Shown here: piece after piece, positions 1 through 9,991 of the stretch
Layout: each line of letters opens with the position of its first letter
Position numbering within the stretch: position 1 is the stretch's first letter
Translations under genes and position numbers: made by a program
Notes under the pieces: model-generated
What the model was told of the DNA's origin: nothing
Databases searched by the model: none
What the model saw: the letters and a program-made list of their open reading frames with translations, nothing else
NCBI GenBank assembly: GCA_963726755.1
Contig: CAVSDB010000003.1
Span: 620,001-684,000, forward strand
DNA length: 64,000 nt
From: DATKIY01 sp963726755
Lineage (GTDB): Bacteria > Actinomycetota > Actinomycetes > JAHEKZ01
Direction: 5' to 3'

Positions 1-876
1 ACGTCGAGTCGCTCACCCGCAATTCGCTCTGGGGCGAGTCGGCACCATTTCAAACCATTTGGGACGGCGGGATCGACCTGACGTTCACGTGGAACTACCT
101 CTCGGCCGAGAGTCGCAACGACGCACTGTCACGCGACAGACGTGCTGACTGTTCAGCCGGTCAGACATCCGGTGATCCGCGCCTTTTCTGCGTGGTCCGG
201 GAAGTATCTGAATCGCGAGTCCTACTACAACGACCGATTGCCACCTGGCTTCCCAGCGCCACCACAGTCACTGAACTCAGCGGACCAGATCGCTGAGGTC
301 TTTGAAGCCTTCGTGCTCGCCATGGCCGCCGTGGTACGGAGGAGGGTTGGCCGGCCCTTGATGTGCACTTCTGGCCACAGGATCGCCTCCTTGGACGTCA
401 GCCGGCGGGCGAGATTCTTGTCCTGCGACAAGAGGAAATGGCCCAAGGGCTGTCGGCCATCGGTGAGCATCTGGCAAGCTTCGGAGTCGAAGCCGGCGAA
501 GCCCCACGAATCAACGAAACCATCGTCCCGTACCAACAGTCGCTGATTACCAACCCGGCACTTGAGGCCCTGCTCAACCTTTACCAAGGGGACCTCACGA
601 CATGGTCGTACTCAGCGGAGGCACCGCCGTCGACGCACCGAGAGTTGGACTTTGCCTGGCTGAACGACGTGCGCGGACGAAATCGCCGTTACCAGGTCAT
701 CCACGAAGCGGCCATTGGCGGGCGCAGACGATCTGCGGAGCTTGGAAGTCGCGCTGGAGCGGGCTCGGGAGCGCGAGCAGCAACTCCTGTCGAGCATGTC
801 TTGGCGCATCACGCCCCCCGTCCGAAAGGTCGCTGACCTCGCACGGCGGGTTCTGCGACGCGGAAAGAGTTCGTAA
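1..876 (+). pseudogene. Sulfotransferase-like protein, 3' part, frameshifted
   Basis: The left end is cut by the window edge and the rest lies in three frames. Positions 3-160 read as VESLTRNSLWGESAP, the frame starting at 142 carries RHPVIRAFSAWSGKYL, and the frame from about 363 carries DVHFWPQDRLL and continues to the stop at 874-876. RHPVxRAFSA resembles the 3'-phosphate-binding element of family 2 sulfotransferases, which use PAPS to sulfate glycans. The C-terminus is a charged helix ending SMSWRITPPVRKV, a tail often seen on actinobacterial glycan-modifying proteins. The pyruvyl transferase 36 bases downstream fits a role in decorating surface polysaccharide. The breaks look like single-base indels. 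Confidence 0.55.
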
Positions 877-912
877 GGTGGTCTATGACCACCACCCAGA
901 CGGGAGCATGCC

Positions 913-2064
913 TTGACGACCTCCAGTGGTGACCCTGTCATCTATCTCATCGGGACCTCGGGCTACCCGAACTTCGGTGACGAGTTCGTGACGTCGAGTT
1001 GGCTCCACCACCTGGCACGTACCGCGCCACACGCCGAGGTATGGGTTGACTCTCCGCGACCTGGACAAAGTGCTGTGTTGCACAGCGGGATTCACCCCAA
1101 CGCCCGATTCGTCGACACGCTGTACCACGCCGCATGGGTAGCGCCCTCTGAAAAGCCGTCCGACACAATGACATTCGGCTCGCAGGTGATTGGCGCACCA
1201 GGACTACTCCCACGCGAAGCGACGGGCATCGAGAACCTCGAGCACGTCGATGTCGTGCACATCTTGGGTGGCAGTTACATCAGCAGGAACTGGCCGCGAC
1301 ACCTCGCCTTGATCGGCGCTGCCGCTGGAATCGCCGAGCGCTACGGAGCGCGCACGGCAATCACCGGCGCAAGCCTGACGCCATTCGTCGACGACAGCGT
1401 CGACGGGTTGAGTTCCCTCTTAGCCCAATTCGATGTCGTCGACGTCAGGGACAACACCACTCGCGAAGCTTTGAACCCAGCGCTACCGCAATTGACGTGC
1501 ACGGGGGACGACTCCTTCTTGCATCCCAAGCTGACTGAGCAAGATCGCGGGATTCCGTCTAAGACCTTTATCAGCGTCCAGAACGATTTTCTGACCTGCT
1601 CGCTTGAGGAGGTCGCGGATTACGTCGTGCGAACCCTCAAGGAGTGGCAGTCAGACGACCACCGGGTCTTCGTGGCCGAGTGTCTGCCTCCCGACGACTC
1701 GGCAATTGCCGGTCTTCTGCAACCGCACATTCCCGATCTCGAGATCCTGCCGTTCTCAAGAATGTGGCGGTTTGGCTTCCCAGCGGCGCCCCGAGCCCGT
1801 TGGATCACCACTCGGTATCACCCACACCTGTTGGGCGCAGCCAACGGCGCGTGGGGCGTCATCCTCCCCGTGGGCGGCGATCACTCCATGGTCGACCCGC
1901 AAGACCTCATCGACGCAGGTTCAGGCTGGGAGATCGCGCCGGACCTCGACACGATTGTGCCGTGGTCGCGACGTGTTACCAGCCCATTTAACGGCGGACT
2001 GGACGCGCTCCGAGCGGCAAAACTCGAGGTCGCTGAGCAGATCGACAAGCTCTACCGCGCCTAG
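913..2064 (+). CDS. Polysaccharide pyruvyl transferase family protein
   Basis: A 383-residue protein of the CsaB/polysaccharide pyruvyl transferase family, which moves a pyruvyl ketal from phosphoenolpyruvate onto cell-surface sugars. The N-terminus VIYLIGTSGYPNFGDEFVTS is the family's first Rossmann strand with the NxGDE element. ILGGSYI (near residue 118), TGASLTPF and TRYHPHLLGA (near residue 300) match the nucleotide-fold and C-terminal His motifs. The start is a TTG at 913, where similarity to the paralogue at 9992 begins. It directly follows the sulfotransferase-like fragment, so both probably modify the same glycan. Members of this fold are sometimes annotated as glycosyltransferases, so the donor is inferred. 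Confidence 0.82.
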   Translation: MTTSSGDPVIYLIGTSGYPNFGDEFVTSSWLHHLARTAPHAEVWVDSPRPGQSAVLHSGIHPNARFVDTLYHAAWVAPSEKPSDTMTFGSQVIGAPGLLPREATGIENLEHVDVVHILGGSYISRNWPRHLALIGAAAGIAERYGARTAITGASLTPFVDDSVDGLSSLLAQFDVVDVRDNTTREALNPALPQLTCTGDDSFLHPKLTEQDRGIPSKTFISVQNDFLTCSLEEVADYVVRTLKEWQSDDHRVFVAECLPPDDSAIAGLLQPHIPDLEILPFSRMWRFGFPAAPRARWITTRYHPHLLGAANGAWGVILPVGGDHSMVDPQDLIDAGSGWEIAPDLDTIVPWSRRVTSPFNGGLDALRAAKLEVAEQIDKLYRA

Positions 2065-2076
2065 CCCTGCGGAGGA

Positions 2077-3332
2077 CTAAGGCCCAGGCACCACGAATGC
2101 GACTGCGTTGGTGACTGGGCGTTCGTAGTTGCCACCGGTGACGCCGTACAGATCGCGGCGCGACCACTTGCCCGCGTTACTGCGGGTGTACAGCGTTGTG
2201 GAACCACCGCCGTCCAGTTCGTAGGCGTAGGTCATCCCGAGCTTCTTGGCGAGCGCCGCTTCGTTTGACAAACCGAAACCGCCGAGTCGAAGTCCGACTC
2301 CGTCGAAGTGGGTTCCGGGGATGGTCAATGCCCGCCATGCGCCGTTCTTGGTCCAACCGATGACAGTCCTAGGTCGAGCCGCCTTGGAGTGGGCGTAAAG
2401 CATCGCAACCCATTGCTGCCGCCACGTTGTCTTCAACGAGTGGTACGCCTCGGCCCACGGCCATCGTCAGGTCTACATCGGTGCTCGTGCTCTGGCGCAT
2501 AACAACCTTGACCCTGGCTCCGATCGTGCCCGTTGAGCCAACGAGAGCGAACTTCTGTGGGAACGCAATCACCCGAGTACCGGCAGCCACGATGTCTCCC
2601 AAGTGCGCGGGGTTCTGAGTGGAAGTCCGGACTTCGCTGAATCTTGTTGTTGTCGTCGATGACCCACTCAACAACGCCAGCCGGCCGCGGTGATGCTGCG
2701 AGAGAACTCCACGAGTTGGTGTAGACGGTGGCGCCACTGTTTTGCAGATTGCTCCAGTTGACACCCGCCACCTTCACGGCTGGGCCGGTTCCGATCTGAA
2801 CCTTTCCGCGGACTGACATCAGACCACCGAACGGCTGACCGCCCGAATCGACACCAACGACCCGCAGCCGCTTGCGGTCGGCGCGAATAATTTGGCCGTC
2901 CTTGACCATAGGACCGCGGGGAATCTCCACATCCTTACCGCGAATCTTCGGGTACAAGAAGAAGTCGCCGTTGATGGCACCAACCGCCTGTGGCTGTTGG
3001 GCCCTGACCTGCTTGCCGGTTTCGAGCCGATCACCGATCTGCGAGTTCAGCAGCGCCGGAACGGCAGCAGTCGGGAAGACGGTGTAGATCGCGTTCGCGG
3101 ATTGGTCGACCCAGCCGCCGGCTCCTGGGTAGTCAATGGCAGCGTGGTACGTCTTCGTTATGCCTTGACCAGCGAACCGATGTCTGGCCACTTGTTTCAT
3201 CGCGGTTACCGCCGACCTGCATCGATCTGCCGCATCAGCCTGGTGAGTCACTGCAATACCGAGGGTCGCCACCATGGTTCCAGCGGTAAGTACAACAAGA
3301 CCACGTCGTGGCGTAACTGACGACAACTGCAT
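2077..3332 (-). pseudogene. Phosphodiester glycosidase family (NAGPA/DUF2233) exported protein, frameshifted
   Basis: Reading left from ATG 3332, which has GGAGAG upstream, the protein opens with a signal peptide (MQLSSVTPRRGLVVLTAGTM) and continues with AVGAINGDFF, IPRGPMVKDG and VIDDNNKI. These match the phosphodiester glycosidase domain that removes GlcNAc or other sugars from phosphodiesters. The frame is lost near 2640 and again near 2440. The last part (2077-2436) holds FGLSNEAALAKKLGMTYAYELDGGGSTTLY, whose DGGGS element is the family's terminal catalytic signature. The substrate is unknown; cell-wall or capsule glycan phosphate is plausible. The two small indels look like sequence errors or recent decay. 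Confidence 0.72.
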
Positions 3333-3526
3333 GAAGATTCTCTCCAGACGATGGGGCCCCCCGTCCGATGTCGATCCCACGAAACTAACGCACGCCCTCC
3401 CAGCGCGAAACGGGTCCAAACTGAATAGGAGAGAACACCCCCTCACCACACCGTCACTACCCAGCGTCAATCCCTATTTATTGGGGGTACTACCTTGTAT
3501 TCGCAGTAGCAGGCCGGGTGCCTCCC

Positions 3527-3541
3527 TAGGGTGAGCCCATG
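3527..3541 (+). promoter_or_regulatory. Leaderless promoter -10 of the CPBP protease gene
   Basis: TAGGGT at 3527-3532 is followed by exactly six bases and then ATG 3539. No ribosome-binding site is present. The same spacing recurs at several other genes in this window, which supports a transcript that begins at the start codon. Confidence 0.5.
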
Positions 3542-4288
3542 CCCCAGGAGAACGAGCATTGGCCGCACGGCCTCGACGACGTCGTCGCCGACGTCAAGCG
3601 CTCACTTTGGCCGGTCGCAGTCGTTCTTGCCGTACTGATCGTCGTCAACTTACTAACGAATCGGTTGGCTCCCAGTCTCTACCTCGTCTGGGCCTGGACC
3701 GGCGCAGCGGTACTGCTGGTCATTGCACTGCGCGACGGTGAGTCCTGGCGCGACCTTGGGCTTGGACCACTCACCAAACGCGCAGTACTCGCGTCACTAG
3801 CAGTCATCGGAATCGTCTTCGCGATCTATCTCATCGCCGCTATCGCACCCAACACACGGGACGCCTTCGGGGACGATCGCGTTGGTGCACTGTCGTCCGG
3901 TGAGGTGGTTTGGCGCGCGCTTGTCCGTGTCCCGTTCGGCACTGTGCTACTTGAGGAGATCGCTTTTCGTGGTGTGCTCCTCGCCATGCTGTGGCGTCGG
4001 ATCGGCGTTTGGCACGCAATGGTTGCTTCGTCGCTCGTCTTCGGGTTGTGGCACGTACTTCCCTCGCTGCAAATCACCCAATCAAACGACACGCTTGGCG
4101 CAGCAGTCGGAACCGGACCAAGTGGTCAAGTCATAGGCGTGCTGGTTGTCGTCGCCACGACGTTCGTCGCAGGACTCCTGTTCTGCGAACTACGACGCAG
4201 GTTCGACCACCTGATCGTTCCGATGTCCTTGCACTGGGCGACCAACGGTCTCGGCTATCTGTTTGCGTGGCTGATCGTGACGCACTAG
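3539..4288 (+). CDS. CPBP family intramembrane metalloprotease
   Basis: A 249-residue multi-spanning membrane protein of the CPBP/Rce1-like family (formerly Abi/CAAX protease). The first catalytic motif EEIAFRGVLLAMLWRR (EExxxR) is near residue 140, the second (FGLWHVLP, with the metal-binding His) near 170, and the third (HWATN) near 236. Hydrophobic segments precede and separate them, as usual in this family. Members cleave peptides within the membrane, and some process bacteriocins or anti-sigma factors; nothing nearby identifies a substrate. The gene appears leaderless (see 3527-3541). Confidence 0.85.
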   Translation: MPQENEHWPHGLDDVVADVKRSLWPVAVVLAVLIVVNLLTNRLAPSLYLVWAWTGAAVLLVIALRDGESWRDLGLGPLTKRAVLASLAVIGIVFAIYLIAAIAPNTRDAFGDDRVGALSSGEVVWRALVRVPFGTVLLEEIAFRGVLLAMLWRRIGVWHAMVASSLVFGLWHVLPSLQITQSNDTLGAAVGTGPSGQVIGVLVVVATTFVAGLLFCELRRRFDHLIVPMSLHWATNGLGYLFAWLIVTH

Positions 4289-4825
4289 CTCGGCCTGAAG
4301 GGTGCTCCATGACCGGGCACGATCAAGTTGGCCACCTCAAGCACTTTTGCTCGATTGCGGTGTAACGCATCCGAGTCTTCAGCCAGTGGGTCTTCCTCAG
4401 ACGTAACGTCCCACCAAAGGTGGGTCAACGCGGCAACACCGTCGCCGGTTCGCACCAACGTCGTCATGTCCTGCGCGGTGTGACCTGGCGTGGTCATGAA
4501 CCAGATGTCATCACTGAGGTGAGCGCCGTCAGCGTCGCGATCGATCCAGAGATCGTGCTGGTAGATCGCCCAGAAGTCGTGGACTCTTGCGTTCTCGAAC
4601 ATGCCGATGTTGATCGTGTGATCTGGGTGGTGATGACTGAGGATCGACGTCGGTGACCTCAGCCGCGGAGACGCCGAGCTTCGTCAGGGGATCGAGGATG
4701 GCGGCCCGAGAAGGCACCATCCCTGGGTCGACGACCGCGACCACACCGTCGTCGCGGAGGCAGCTGACGGTGCCTGCCACTCGATCATGCGCGTACCCCT
4801 CGAACAAGACGTCGACGCTGGCCAT
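4285..4825 (-). pseudogene. MBL-fold metallo-hydrolase (MBLAC1-like), frameshifted
   Basis: It starts at ATG 4825 behind AAGGAG. The N-terminal 60 residues (MASVDVLFEGYAHDRVAGTV) give the first beta sheet of a metallo-beta-lactamase fold. A one- or two-base indel near 4650 shifts the frame exactly before the zinc motif, which reads ILSHHHPDHTINIG (HxHxDH) in the second frame. That frame continues with TPGHTAQDM and IVPGHGAPFRPS, the other two metal-ligand loops, to the stop at 4285. Restored length is about 180 residues, similar to MBLAC1-type thioesterase or phosphodiesterase-like hydrolases. Its end overlaps the convergent CPBP gene by four bases. The fold is certain; the substrate is not known. 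Confidence 0.75.
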
Positions 4826-5001
4826 CAGTTCTCCTTGACCTCGACCGGCAGGATTTGGCCAGCGTCCAAGATCGACACCGTTGCGTCAATAGGCGCCCGG
4901 TCAAAGGACGTGATGCGAGTCACATGGTCCGGGCATCAACCGGGGTAACTGACCTGACGAAACTCCCTCTGGATCATCCCTCGACCTCAAGGACTAGCCG
5001 C

Positions 5002-5847
5002 ATGACCATCAGCGAACTGAACGACACCACCGAAGCCGCGTTTGATCAGATCGCCGGAAGCGCAGTGGCCCCGGCGCAGACCTTCGCCGCCGAGTACGCC
5101 GACCCCTTCAGGTACGACCTCGAGTACGGCCAGTCCAACGCGGACCTGCCCTTCTACCTCTCGCTCGCCGAGCAGGCAGACGGACCCATCCTCGACGTCG
5201 CTTGCGGCACCGGCCGTATCTCGTTGGCCCTGGCTCACGCTGGCTACGCGGTGACCGCAGTGGACGTTCGCCCGGAAATGCTCGAGTACGCGCAGACCAA
5301 GTTCGGCGCCGACGAGATCGCCTGGGTTGAGCAGGATGCCCGTGAGTTGCAGCTCCGATCGAAGTTCGGCCTGGTGCTCATCGCCGGCAACGCCTTCCAG
5401 CACCTGCTGACCAACCAGGACCGCGACGCCGTCCTGAAGGCGATCTACCGTCAGCTCAAGCCGGGCGGCATCTTCGCTTTCGCGACGCGCTTCCCCCACG
5501 CAGCCGATCTGGCTCGCAACGTGGAACTGGCTGAGATCTGGCACACCTACCTCGACGCCGATGGCTACGAGGTGCTGGTCTCCGGCACGTCGCAGTACGA
5601 CGTCTTGTCGCAGGTCGTCGAGCACCACACGTACCGCCAATTCGCCGCGACCGGCGTTCCGGCGGCCGAGCCGACCGTCACGCAACTGCGCTACACATTC
5701 CCGCAGGAGCTGGAGGCGGCCCTCAAGGGTGCCCGATTCCAGGTGGAGCAGCGTCTGGGTTCGTTCGACGGCACCGAGCTCGGCGAGCACTCGAACAGCA
5801 TGATCTTTGTCTGCCGCAAGCCGGAGAGCACGCGCCGTACCGCCTGA
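5002..5847 (+). CDS. Class I SAM-dependent methyltransferase
   Basis: A 281-residue methyltransferase. The SAM-binding motif I is ILDVACGTGRISLALA (near residue 63), followed by the acidic motif VTAVDVRPEMLEYA and by LVLIAGNAFQHL and LKPGGIFAFATRF, the usual motif III/IV pair. ATG 5002 is chosen because AAGGA precedes it and the family N-terminus begins there; upstream in-frame starts would add non-conserved residues. The acceptor is unknown and the neighbours do not point to a pathway. Confidence 0.85.
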   Translation: MTISELNDTTEAAFDQIAGSAVAPAQTFAAEYADPFRYDLEYGQSNADLPFYLSLAEQADGPILDVACGTGRISLALAHAGYAVTAVDVRPEMLEYAQTKFGADEIAWVEQDARELQLRSKFGLVLIAGNAFQHLLTNQDRDAVLKAIYRQLKPGGIFAFATRFPHAADLARNVELAEIWHTYLDADGYEVLVSGTSQYDVLSQVVEHHTYRQFAATGVPAAEPTVTQLRYTFPQELEAALKGARFQVEQRLGSFDGTELGEHSNSMIFVCRKPESTRRTA

Positions 5848-5912
5848 CCCAAATCACCGTGACTAGCGCCGGTGGCCACCGCGAATTGCGTGGTCACCGG
5901 CGCTGCCACGTT

Positions 5913-5927
5913 TAGGGTCTGTACATG
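5913..5927 (+). promoter_or_regulatory. Leaderless promoter -10 of the agmatine deiminase gene
   Basis: TAGGGT at 5913-5918, six bases (CTGTAC), then ATG 5925. No Shine-Dalgarno sequence is visible. Confidence 0.5.
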
Positions 5928-7045
5928 TCGCTGTCTCGGCGTGGCTTCCTCGGCGCCACCGGTCTCGCGCTTGCCGGCTGCACGGCGCGCGCGGAGCTCC
6001 AGAGCGCAGACCTCAAGTCGGACGTCTCCTGGCAGGTCCCGGCCGAGACGGTTCCCCACACCCGCACCTGGATGGCTTTCCCCTGGCGTACCGACGTGTG
6101 GGGACGCTTCCTGCCCGGAGTTCAGGCCGACGTTGCGCTCGTCGCGCGGACTATTGCGAAGTACGAACCGGTCGTCCTCTGCGCGACCCAGGGGGCTGCC
6201 GCTCACGCCAGAGCCCTGTGCGGACCATCGGTGAACGTCATCGCCTCGATTCCGGTCGACGACTGTTGGATGCGCGACTCGGGGCCGGTGTTTCGACACG
6301 ACCCGCAGGGACGAGTCGGGGCCGTGGGTCTGAACTTCAACGGCTGGGGTGGGAGGCAGGTTGTGACGCGCGATCAACACGTGGCGCAGCGCGTCGCCGA
6401 CCGCGCCAACGCCCCGTTCGAGGCAGCCGCATTCACTAGCGAAGGCGGTGCGCTTGAGTCCGACGGCGACGGGACGATCATCGCTACCGAGAGCAGCCTG
6501 ATCAATGACAACCGCAACCCGGGAATGACCCGTGAGCAGATTGAGGCAGCCGTGTTTGCTGCCTACGGGGCGTCGAAAATGATCTGGGTCCCCGGACTTC
6601 GAGGTCACGACATCACCGACGATCACATCGACGCGACGTCTCGATTCATTCGGCCCGGCGTCGTGATGGTGCAACTTCCGCAGCCGTCGCGCACCGATGC
6701 GTGGGCCGAGGACGCCAGACAGCAGTTCAAGATCCTCAGTCACGCGACCGACGCAAAGGGCCGCCGACTGCAGGTCGTGCCGATTCGTGGACCGAGCACC
6801 GTCCGTTCGACGTACAAGGGATTCGTGGACTCCTATGTCAACTTCGCGTTGGCGCGGGGTGCGGTGATAACAACTGAGTTCGGAGACCGAGAGACAAGAC
6901 CACGCGACACATCGCACTCTGACCAAGGCCTTCCCTGGTCGGGTCGTCGAGCAACTGAACATCGACCGGCTGTGCGAGGGTGGCGGAGGCATTCACTGCA
7001 TCACCCAGCAACAGCCGACACCGATCCGCGAAGGAGAACTCGTGA
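5925..7045 (+). pseudogene. Agmatine deiminase / peptidylarginine deiminase family lipoprotein, frameshifted
   Basis: The N-terminus MSLSRRGFLGATGLALAGC has a twin-arginine motif and a lipobox cysteine, so the product should be a Tat-exported lipoprotein. The mature part shows WMAFPW, DDCWMRDSGPVF, LNFNGWGG and SEGGALESDGDGT, all hallmarks of agmatine deiminases, which turn agmatine into N-carbamoylputrescine. The catalytic segment GGGGIHCITQQ lies near 6975-7015 in another frame, after an indel near 6895. The usual C-terminus then meets the next gene, where a GTGA overlap at 7042-7045 would be the natural junction. The restored enzyme is about 370 residues, normal for the family. A surface-anchored form is unusual. 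Confidence 0.75.
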
Positions 7046-8148
7046 GTCTGCTGACCGTTGGTGTGCTGAAGTCACCAGACGATGAGGCAGACAAGCGACT
7101 TCCAATTCATCCTGACCACTTCGCAGGGCTCGAACCGGATCTTGCCAAGCACCTACTGCTAGAGAGCGGCTACGCGCACAACTTTGGCGTCACGGACCGC
7201 GAATTGGATCCGTTGGTAGGTGGGTTCATGACCCGCGAGCAACTGATCGATCAGGCCGATGTGCTGCTGGTCGTTGACCCATCGGTTGCGGGATCTCAAC
7301 CACATGCGACGCCGGTCAAGTTGCCTTGGGGTTGGCTAACGGCCGCTCGGTTATTGCAACGGGCGCCTCGCGAGCGCGGGCTCGACAGCTCATCGACTGC
7401 GACGCGATGAACCACTGGGCAACCGATGGCAGTTTCGTAGCCCCGGTATTCCACACGAACAATGAACTCGCTGGCTACGCATCGGTCCTGCACGCGATGA
7501 CTCTGCGTGGATTAACAGGACAATTCGGCGATCATCTCACTGCGGTCGTTCTCGGTTTGGGGAACGTCGCCAAGGGTGCGATCAGAGCGTTGGAGGGAAT
7601 CGGCATCAAGGACATCACGGTCCTGACGCTGGCGAATGGCGCAACGCGTTCGTCGCAACTCGGCGGGATGACGATGGAGCAGATGCAACGACGTGACGAT
7701 GATCCTTCGCGCACACTCGTCTTCGGAAGATGACCGATCGGTCTGTGTCGCGGAGTTCGTCGGACGCTACGACGTGATCGTCAACTGCATCACGCAGGAT
7801 CCGCAGAAGTCCGCTGCTAGTTCGTCGACACGATGAGATCGGCATACTTCCCGGCTGGACGCCTAATCGTCGACGTCGCACCCGAGCTCGGCCTGGGGCT
7901 TCGAGTGGGCGCGCGAGACACCGATCGGTGATCCGACGTTCGACGTCGGCGACGGCGTCACGTACTACGCAGGGAACGGCAGTCAGGCGTACCTGTGGAA
8001 CTCCGCGACCTGGGAGATCAGCCAGGAACTAGTTCCGTACCTGCGGTCGGTCATGCGGGGACCAGAAGGCTGGGACTCGGATCGGACTTTGGAACGAGCG
8101 ATTTCAGTGCGCGATGGACAGGTCAAGACGCAGGGTGGACAAGGATGA
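7042..8148 (+). pseudogene. N5-(carboxyethyl)ornithine synthase / alanine dehydrogenase-like protein, multiply frameshifted
   Basis: GTG 7042 with GAAGGAG upstream starts MSLLTVGVLKSPDDEADKRLPIHP, the beginning of N5-(carboxyethyl)-L-ornithine synthases, opine-forming relatives of alanine dehydrogenase. The frame from 7326 carries AMNHWATDGSFVAPVFHTNNELAGYASVLHAM and the NAD-fold VVLGLGNVAKGAIRAL. The C-terminus GVTYYAGNGSQAYLWNSATW lies in a third frame and ends at TGA 8146-8148. At least three indels are needed. The family reductively condenses pyruvate with ornithine or lysine. Coupling to the agmatine deiminase suggests linked arginine/ornithine-derived chemistry. Substrate assignment is by family resemblance only. 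Confidence 0.65.
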
Positions 8149-9817
8149 CCGATACGCGACGCCGACGTCAGCAGAGCCCAGCCAGCGTAAGTGGTTTCGC
8201 TACACGCTGCCTGGCGCGTACGGCGCATTGATCTTTGGCTGCCTGTCGTTTGCGCCGTCATTGTTGCCGCGTGGTGGTCTGCTGCAGGGTGCGCTCCTCG
8301 GCGTCAACGCAGCCATCGGCTACGGCTTAGGAGTTTGTGCGGCCTGGATCTGGCGAGCGTTTGCGGACCGAGATGCACGTCCCACACGACGCAATAGCTG
8401 GCGGTGGTTTCTCGGGATTGCGGTTGTTCTTCTTGCTGATCTGCTACATCTCCGGCCGCCGCCTGCAGGGGAAACTACGAGACTTGATGGGAGTGGCGGC
8501 GCCGAGTTGGATTCCCCAACTGCTGTTGCCCGTCATCGCGGCGCTGCTCTTTGTTGGCCTGGTTGCCCTTTCGCGAGCCCTTCGGCACGTGTATCGCGCG
8601 CTAGCGCGCACTTCTTCATCGCTGGATCGGGCCAAAGGCTGCGAACGCGGTCGGTTGGGCAGTCGTCGTCGGTGGCACTTATCTCGTCGTAAGCGGCGTG
8701 CTGCTGAGCGGACTTGTCGATCTCGCTGACCAGACGTTCTCGGTCACTAACGGCAACGACAAACCCGGAGTCACTCAAACCACTTCTTCGCTCCGGTCCG
8801 GCGGACCAGGGTCTGAGATCTCCTGGGACTCGCTCGGGCGAGAGGGTCGGTCATTCGTTGCGACCGGACCGACAGTTCAGCAAATCTCCGACTTCACCGG
8901 ACAGCCCGCGATGGAACCGATACGCGCATTTGCTGGACTTGAAACGTCAGACGACAGCGAGACCCGAGCCCAGATGGCGGTCGCGGATCTCGACCGTGCG
9001 GGAGGCTTTCAACGTAAGTACTTGATGATTGCCACGACAACTGGCAGCGGATGGATCTCGCCAGGAGCCGTTGACAGTTTCGAGTACATGACCGGGGGCG
9101 ACTCGGCCATCGTTGGCATGCAGTACTCGTACCTGCCCTCGTGGATCTCGTACCTGGTCGACCAACAACGGGCGCGCGAAGCAGGTCGTGACCTGTTTGA
9201 CGCCGTCTACGAACGCTGGCTGCAACAACCGTCGAAGACCAGACCCAAGCTCATCATCTTTGGCGAAAGCCTTGGATCGTTCGGCGCCGAGGCCGCATTC
9301 AGCGGTGAGCACGATCTGGCGAATCGCGTCGACGGGGCGCTGCTCACCGGACCTCCGAACTTCAACACTTTGCACCAGGAGTTCACCGCTGACCGCGATA
9401 CCGGAAGCACCGAGGTAGCTCCCGTCTACAAAGACGGACGCATCGTTCGATTCGCAAACGAGGCCGGCGAACCAGTTGCGCCGGTCGGTGAACCTTGGGA
9501 TGGCACCCGCGTCCTGTACGTGCAGCATCCCTCCGACCCCATCGTCTGGTGGTCCCCCAACTTGTTGTTCCATGCTCCCGACTGGGCTCAGCGAGCCGGC
9601 CGGCGCCGACCGTCTCGACGAGATGGGGTGGCTGCCGATCGTGACCTTCTGGCAGATCAGCGCCGACCTGCCCTACTCAACCGGCGTCCCGCCTGGCCAT
9701 GGTCACGTCTACACGCCGTCGTACGTCGAAGGCTGGGCCACCGTCCTGCAACCGCCCGGCTGGACCGACGAAAAGCAGACCGAACTCACCAAGATCATCG
9801 CCACCTCAACTGAGTAA
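8145..9817 (+). pseudogene. Membrane alpha/beta-hydrolase family protein (DUF2319-type), frameshifted
   Basis: ATG 8145 overlaps the previous stop (ATGA). Four frames are needed. The first part (RKWFRYTLPGAYGALIFGCLS onward) and the segment from 8337 (RLFFLLICYISGRRL) are the N-terminal membrane domain. The frame from 8698 is the catalytic domain, with KYLMIATTTGSGWISPGAVDSFEYM, the nucleophile elbow IIFGESLGSFGAE, and VLYVQHPSDPIVWW. The frame from 9476 supplies RLDEMGWLPIVTFWQ and GHGHVY with the terminal His. The restored length is about 550 residues, as expected for this actinobacterial family of suspected membrane-bound lipid esterases. The substrate is unknown. The number of indels suggests base-calling errors rather than decay. 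Confidence 0.75.
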
Positions 9818-9991
9818 CCCCAAGCCCCAAACCGCAACACTCCGAAGCCATCCAGAAACCAAACCGAAACCTAAGAACGACGGCGGGGTGAGGCGGGGAT
9901 TCTGCGCTAACTCGGGGCAATAGGCTGAGTTCGGCCCGTACCGCATCAGGTTGCGTCCAAATCGATCAGCTTGTTCAGTGAGGGAGGCCGC

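Noticed and set aside
4987..5790. 267-aa minus-strand frame
   Set aside because: Antisense to the methyltransferase gene, with no recognisable motif and no ribosome-binding site.
5691..6992. 433-aa minus-strand frame
   Set aside because: It lies antisense to the well-supported methyltransferase end and agmatine deiminase, has no domain, and is rich in Arg/Gly as expected of a GC-rich shadow frame.
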